Source of the DNA: Pseudomonadales bacterium
GTDB lineage: Bacteria; Pseudomonadota; Gammaproteobacteria; Pseudomonadales; Halieaceae
Direction of reading: 5' to 3'
Length of the DNA: 64,000 nucleotides
Assembly (NCBI GenBank): GCA_024234855.1
Contig: JACKNN010000002.1
Span: 372,001 to 436,000, forward strand
Shown here: in pieces, positions 60,658 to 64,000 of the stretch
Position numbering within the stretch: position 1 is the stretch's first letter
How the letters are laid out: the number at the start of each line of letters is the position of its first letter
Notes under the pieces: generated by a model
What the model saw: the letters and a program-made list of their open reading frames with translations, nothing else
Database searches by the model: none
What the model was told of the DNA's origin: nothing
Translations under genes and position numbers: made by a program

Positions 60658-60759
60658 AGCGGGCTGCGCCGGCTCTGGTGAAATTCCGCTATTTCTACCG
60701 TTCTTTTCCAAGTTGCTGATTTAAAAGCAAAACAATCTTGCCGGCGGCGCCAATACTGG

Positions 60760-60788
60760 GTGAAACCGGCGGCCAAAGCCCGTATAAT
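60760..60788 (+). promoter_or_regulatory. ndk promoter
   Basis: GTGAAA (60760-60765), 17-bp spacer, TATAAT (60783-60788). The start would be near 60795, about 88 nt before the ndk ATG. It separates ndk from iscS, so the two need not be one operon. Confidence 0.6.
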
Positions 60789-60882
60789 TGCGCGGCTTTT
60801 GGCGCACGGGCCATGGCCAGTGTGCCTACCGGTGGCCGCAATGCCCGCGCATACCCGCAAATATCTGACCAGGAGACCCCTC

Positions 60883-61308
60883 ATGGCGGTTGAACGCACG
60901 CTCTCTATCATTAAACCGGACGCAGTCGGCAAGAACATCGTCGGCAAGATTTACTCTCGCTTCGAGACCAATGGCCTGCGTATCGTGGCCGCGAAAATGC
61001 TGCGTCTGAGTGATGCGGTCGCCGGCGGTTTTTACGCCGAGCACCGCGAGCGCCCGTTCTTTCCCGACCTGATCGAGTTCATGACCTCCGGGCCGGTGGT
61101 CGTGCAGGTACTGGAGGGCGAGGGCGCCGTGGCCAGGAATCGCGAATTGATGGGAGCGACCAATCCCAAGGAAGCGGCCGAGGGCACGATTCGCGCTGAC
61201 TTTGCCAGCTCTATCGATGCCAACGCGGTACACGGTTCCGATTCGGCGGCCTCCGCTGCGCGGGAAATCGCCTACTTCTTCGCCGCCAGCGAGATTTGCG
61301 AGCGCTAG
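60883..61308 (+). CDS. ndk: Nucleoside diphosphate kinase
   Basis: A 141-residue enzyme that transfers gamma-phosphate between nucleotides and equalises NTP pools. The active-site His is in NAVHGSDS, and the nucleotide-binding sequence runs ERTLSIIKPDAVGKNIVGKI at the start. ATG 60883 has AGGAG 7 nt upstream. Position between iscS and rlmN is as in E. coli, except that the isc genes between are missing. Confidence 0.97.
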   Translation: MAVERTLSIIKPDAVGKNIVGKIYSRFETNGLRIVAAKMLRLSDAVAGGFYAEHRERPFFPDLIEFMTSGPVVVQVLEGEGAVARNRELMGATNPKEAAEGTIRADFASSIDANAVHGSDSAASAAREIAYFFAASEICER

Positions 61309-61332
61309 GCGCCCGCCGATGGCCTTGCGCAC

Positions 61333-62481
61333 ATGATGACGTCCCCCGCAATCAATGTCGGCGAACGCCCCGGGGTCAACCTGCTGGGGCTTTCGCTGCG
61401 CCAGATGGAACAGTTCTTCCTCGATATCGGCGAGAAGAAGTTCCGGGCGCAACAGGTATTGAAGTGGGTTCACCACGCGGGCGTCACCGACATCGGTGAA
61501 ATGACCAACCTGGGCAAGGCCCTGCGGGAAAAGCTGCTGGCCATCGCCGAGGTCCGGCCGCCCGAGATCGTCAGCCAGCACGATTCCACTGACGGTACCC
61601 GCAAGTGGGTGATCCGGGTGGACGGCGGCGGGCTGATCGAGACCGTGCTGATTCCCGAGGCGGGGCGAGCCACCCTGTGCGTGTCATCCCAGGTGGGCTG
61701 CAGCCTGGACTGCAGCTTCTGTTCCACCGGCAAACAGGGTTTCCAGCGCGACCTCAGTGCCGCGGAAATCATCGGCCAGGTGTGGCTGGCCATCAATTCC
61801 TACGACGCTTTCAAGCCCGGCAGTGGGCGGATCGTCACCAACGTGGTGATGATGGGCATGGGGGAGCCGCTGCTGAATTTCGACAATGTGGTGGCGGCCA
61901 TGGAGCTGATGCTGGAAGACCTTGCCTACGGTCTTTCCAAGCGGCGGGTGACACTCAGCACCTCGGGCGTCGTACCGGCGCTGGACCGCCTGGCCGCGGT
62001 CAGCGAGGTGTCGCTGGCGATTTCCCTGCACGCGCCCAATGACGCCCTGCGCAATGAGCTGGTGCCGATCAACCGCAAATACCCCATCGCCATGTTGCTG
62101 CAAAGCGCGCGCAATTACATCGATGCGCAGCGCGATAACAAGCGTGTGGTTACCGTGGAGTACACGCTGATCGCCGGTGTCAACGACCAGCCGGACCAGG
62201 CCCGGGAACTGGCCGTGCTGCTCAGGGACTTTCCCTGTAAGATCAACCTCATTCCATTCAACGCATTTCCCCAGTCCGGCTACCAGCGCCCCAGTGGCAA
62301 CGCGGTGAGCCGGTTCTGGCAGGTACTGGTGGACGCCGGCTTTGTCGTGACGGTGCGCACTACCCGTGGCGAGGATATCGACGCCGCCTGCGGCCAGTTG
62401 GTTGGCCAGGTTGTCGATCGCACACGACGCAGCGAGCGCTATCGCGCCGCGGCCGATATTCAGGCAATTCAGGTAAGTTGA
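61333..62481 (+). CDS. rlmN: 23S rRNA (A2503-C2)/tRNA (A37-C2) methyltransferase RlmN
   Basis: A 382-residue radical SAM enzyme. The cluster-binding CxxxCxxC is CSLDCSFC (123-130). The C-terminal block VRTTRGEDIDAACGQL carries the methyl-carrying cysteine. It acts on rRNA and some tRNAs in the cytoplasm. Two ATGs stand in tandem at 61333 and 61336. It is 24 bp after ndk and its end overlaps the region of the pilF start. Confidence 0.96.
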   Translation: MMTSPAINVGERPGVNLLGLSLRQMEQFFLDIGEKKFRAQQVLKWVHHAGVTDIGEMTNLGKALREKLLAIAEVRPPEIVSQHDSTDGTRKWVIRVDGGGLIETVLIPEAGRATLCVSSQVGCSLDCSFCSTGKQGFQRDLSAAEIIGQVWLAINSYDAFKPGSGRIVTNVVMMGMGEPLLNFDNVVAAMELMLEDLAYGLSKRRVTLSTSGVVPALDRLAAVSEVSLAISLHAPNDALRNELVPINRKYPIAMLLQSARNYIDAQRDNKRVVTVEYTLIAGVNDQPDQARELAVLLRDFPCKINLIPFNAFPQSGYQRPSGNAVSRFWQVLVDAGFVVTVRTTRGEDIDAACGQLVGQVVDRTRRSERYRAAADIQAIQVS

Positions 62482-62483
62482 GG

Positions 62484-63266
62484 ATGTATGAACTGATGAC
62501 AGACACGCTGAGATCGCTCGCGCTGGTAGCCCTGCTGGCATTCCTGGCGGGCTGCGTAACGACCACCGAGGGCGGCTTCACCGAGGAGGCCTCGCCCAAA
62601 AAAGCGCTGGAGCAGCGCGTTGAACTGGCGCGGCAATACATCGGTGAGGGCAACTGGGAAGCCGCCAAGCGCAACCTGAAGCTGGCCTATGATATCGATC
62701 CGAACAATGCCTATGTCTATGAGGCTTTCGCCCTGGTGTACCAGAGCACCGGCGAATATGAACTGGCCGAGGAGAGCTTCAAGAAGGCGCTGAACCTGGA
62801 CCCGAACTTCCCCAGGGCACGCAATAATTACGCGGCCTTCCTGTTTTCCCAGCAGCGCTACAAGGAAGCGGCGAAACAACTGGAACTGGTCGTGAAGGAC
62901 ACCCTGTACTCGGGTCGGCCGCTGGCATTCGTCAATCTGGGCCTGTGCCGCGAGCAGCTGTTTGACCCGGAGGGCGCCGAGGAGGCGTTCGTACGGGCAC
63001 TGGCGATGGACCGCACAAACTCCATCGCGCTGCTGGAAATGGCCCAGCTGCGGTTTGATGCCGGCGACTATCCCAATGCCAGGAAGTACTACAATACCTA
63101 CCGGTCAGTGGTGCGCCAGCAGTCGGCCCGCGGGCTGTGGCTGGGGATCCGGCTGGCGCGGGAATCGGGCAACGCCAACGACGAGAGCAGCTACGTGCTG
63201 GCCCTGACCAATCTCTACCCGGATTCAACTGAATTCGAGGCTTACAAGCGGACCCTGACGCCGTGA
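62484..63266 (+). CDS. pilF: Type IV pilus biogenesis lipoprotein PilF/PilW
   Basis: A 260-residue lipoprotein (lipobox ALLAFLAGC) with tandem TPR helices, for example NWEAAKRNLKLAYDIDPNNA and YELAEESFKKALNLDPNFPR. PilF pilots the PilQ secretin into the outer membrane. Start 62484 is chosen; 62496 (MTDTLRS) is an alternative. In E. coli the same order rlmN-pilF(yfgA region)-rodZ-ispG is found. The gene overlaps rodZ by 4 bp. Confidence 0.9.
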   Translation: MYELMTDTLRSLALVALLAFLAGCVTTTEGGFTEEASPKKALEQRVELARQYIGEGNWEAAKRNLKLAYDIDPNNAYVYEAFALVYQSTGEYELAEESFKKALNLDPNFPRARNNYAAFLFSQQRYKEAAKQLELVVKDTLYSGRPLAFVNLGLCREQLFDPEGAEEAFVRALAMDRTNSIALLEMAQLRFDAGDYPNARKYYNTYRSVVRQQSARGLWLGIRLARESGNANDESSYVLALTNLYPDSTEFEAYKRTLTP

Positions 63267-63751
63267 GCGATGAAGGCGTAAACCAGCTGGATGCGTTCAT
63301 CACCGCGGGCACCCTGCTGCAGGCCGCCAGGGAGGCGCGGGGACTGTCCCAGCGCGAAGTGGCCGACAGCCTGCACCTCATGCCGGGGTATCCGGCAATC
63401 ATCGAGCGTGACGACTACAAGGCCCTGCGCCACCCCGCCTTTGCGCGCGGCTACGTCAAGGCATACGGCAAGCTGGTGGGGGTTGACGAGCAACGCCTGT
63501 TGGCGGCGTATGACCGGCTGCGGGCCCAGGAGGCGGCGCCGGCGCCGAAGGTGGCCCGGGCCCGCCCGGTGCAGTTGCAGCGTACCGGCCTGGGCATGGT
63601 GATCGGCCTGGTGTTGCTGGTGGTCCTGGTGGCGGCGGTCTGGTGGTGGCAGGAGGTACCGCAGGCGGGTGCCTCGGCCGCCGGGGTTCCGGCCGGCGAC
63701 AGCGCGCCGGAACAAATCGCCCACGATGACTTTACGACAGGTGAGAGATGA
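63263..63751 (+). CDS. rodZ: RodZ-like protein, short form without the DUF4115 domain
   Basis: A 162-residue protein. The Cro-type helix-turn-helix is LLQAAREARGLSQREVADSL with SLHLMPGYPAIIERDDYKAL, and the single membrane helix is VIGLVLLVVLVAAVWWW. RodZ usually continues with a 100- to 150-residue periplasmic DUF4115 domain; here only about 35 disordered residues follow and the stop (TGA) overlaps the ispG ATG. It therefore keeps the cytoplasmic domain that binds MreB but not the periplasmic part. The start is GTG 63263. Confidence 0.85.
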   Translation: MSDEGVNQLDAFITAGTLLQAAREARGLSQREVADSLHLMPGYPAIIERDDYKALRHPAFARGYVKAYGKLVGVDEQRLLAAYDRLRAQEAAPAPKVARARPVQLQRTGLGMVIGLVLLVVLVAAVWWWQEVPQAGASAAGVPAGDSAPEQIAHDDFTTGER

Positions 63752-64000
63752 AGACCGAAAACCCGATCAGGCGTCGCGCCAGCCGGCAGATCATGGTTGG
63801 TAATGTGCCGGTTGGCGGCGATGCCCCGATCAGCGTCCAGAGCATGACCAATACCGAGACCTGCGACGTGGCGGCCACGGTGGCCCAGGTGCGCGCCATC
63901 GCCGATGCCGGTGCCGACATCGTCAGGATCTCCGTGCCCAGCATGGAGGCCGCCGAGGCCTTCAGGGATATCCGCGCCCAGGTGGACGTGCCGCTGGTGG
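63748..64000 (+). CDS. ispG: 4-hydroxy-3-methylbut-2-enyl-diphosphate synthase IspG, 5' part
   Basis: First 84 codons of an IspG (GcpE) enzyme of the MEP isoprenoid pathway, running off the window. The conserved N terminus reads NPIRRRASRQIMVGNVPVGG and ISVQSMTNTETCDVAATVAQ, then the first TIM-barrel strands. Cysteines for the 4Fe-4S cluster lie beyond the end. ATG 63748 overlaps the rodZ stop by 4 bp (ATGA). Confidence 0.95.
   Translation, partial: MKTENPIRRRASRQIMVGNVPVGGDAPISVQSMTNTETCDVAATVAQVRAIADAGADIVRISVPSMEAAEAFRDIRAQVDVPLV

Overview
The window looks like chromosomal DNA of a GC-rich, respiratory marine-type gammaproteobacterium. The order suhB / trmJ / iscS, then ndk-rlmN-pilF-rodZ-ispG, is the classic gammaproteobacterial arrangement. 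The mixture of nitrate respiration, PQQ alcohol oxidation, PqiABC and steroid/aromatic-type catabolism suggests a relative of the Halieaceae (OM60/NOR5) or of pseudomonads. That placement is an inference from gene content; there is no rRNA in the window. I saw no tRNA, rRNA, CRISPR array, transposase, integrase or phage gene.

Layout. 1-8.5 kb: end of a ChaC-like gene, a lipase-type hydrolase, a ribbon-helix-helix/zinc protein, a HlyIII membrane protein, exported MsrA, a bacterial pentameric ligand-gated ion channel, and the lipid-transport operon pqiA1-pqiA2-pqiB-pqiC. 8.5-19 kb: a Na/Pi cotransporter, the conserved trio rubrerythrin / Fe-S oxidoreductase / DUF3501, the DUF1501-DUF1800 export pair, a truncated GNAT gene, an exported phosphatase and a DUF2058 protein. 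19-33 kb: a complete nitrate respiration island, narXL on the minus strand and narK1-narK2-narG-narH-narJ-narI-porin on the plus strand. An FNR-type box and a perfect NarL 7-2-7 site lie in the divergent gap. 33-41 kb: two related small lipoproteins, a quinohemoprotein alcohol dehydrogenase, a cold-shock gene with a long leader and its terminator, and several envelope proteins. 40-49 kb: a catabolic cluster (extradiol dioxygenase; DUF35, two SCP2-type thiolases, acyl-CoA synthetase, two crotonases, a nitroreductase) that resembles steroid or polycyclic ring and side-chain degradation. 49-57 kb: an Ntn-hydrolase acylase, a RibBA homologue with a degenerate second domain, a thiolase, a GlxA-type regulator and a large beta-ketoacyl synthase. 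57-64 kb: suhB and the trmJ-iscS-ndk-rlmN-pilF-rodZ-ispG housekeeping run.

The most unusual structure is in the 728-bp divergent gap between suhB and trmJ. Two elements of about 95 bp lie there in opposite orientation. They share a nearly identical core of about 63 nt that contains two small hairpins. Each core is enclosed by outer arms whose sequences differ completely between the two copies, yet within each copy the arms pair with each other. One core pair even shows a compensatory change (A-T in one copy, G-C in the other). This looks like a folded, recurring genetic element that no flanking gene explains. Other points of interest are an ion channel whose pore entrance resembles eukaryotic anion channels, an isc locus reduced to iscS without the IscU-binding tail, and PqiA split into two genes.
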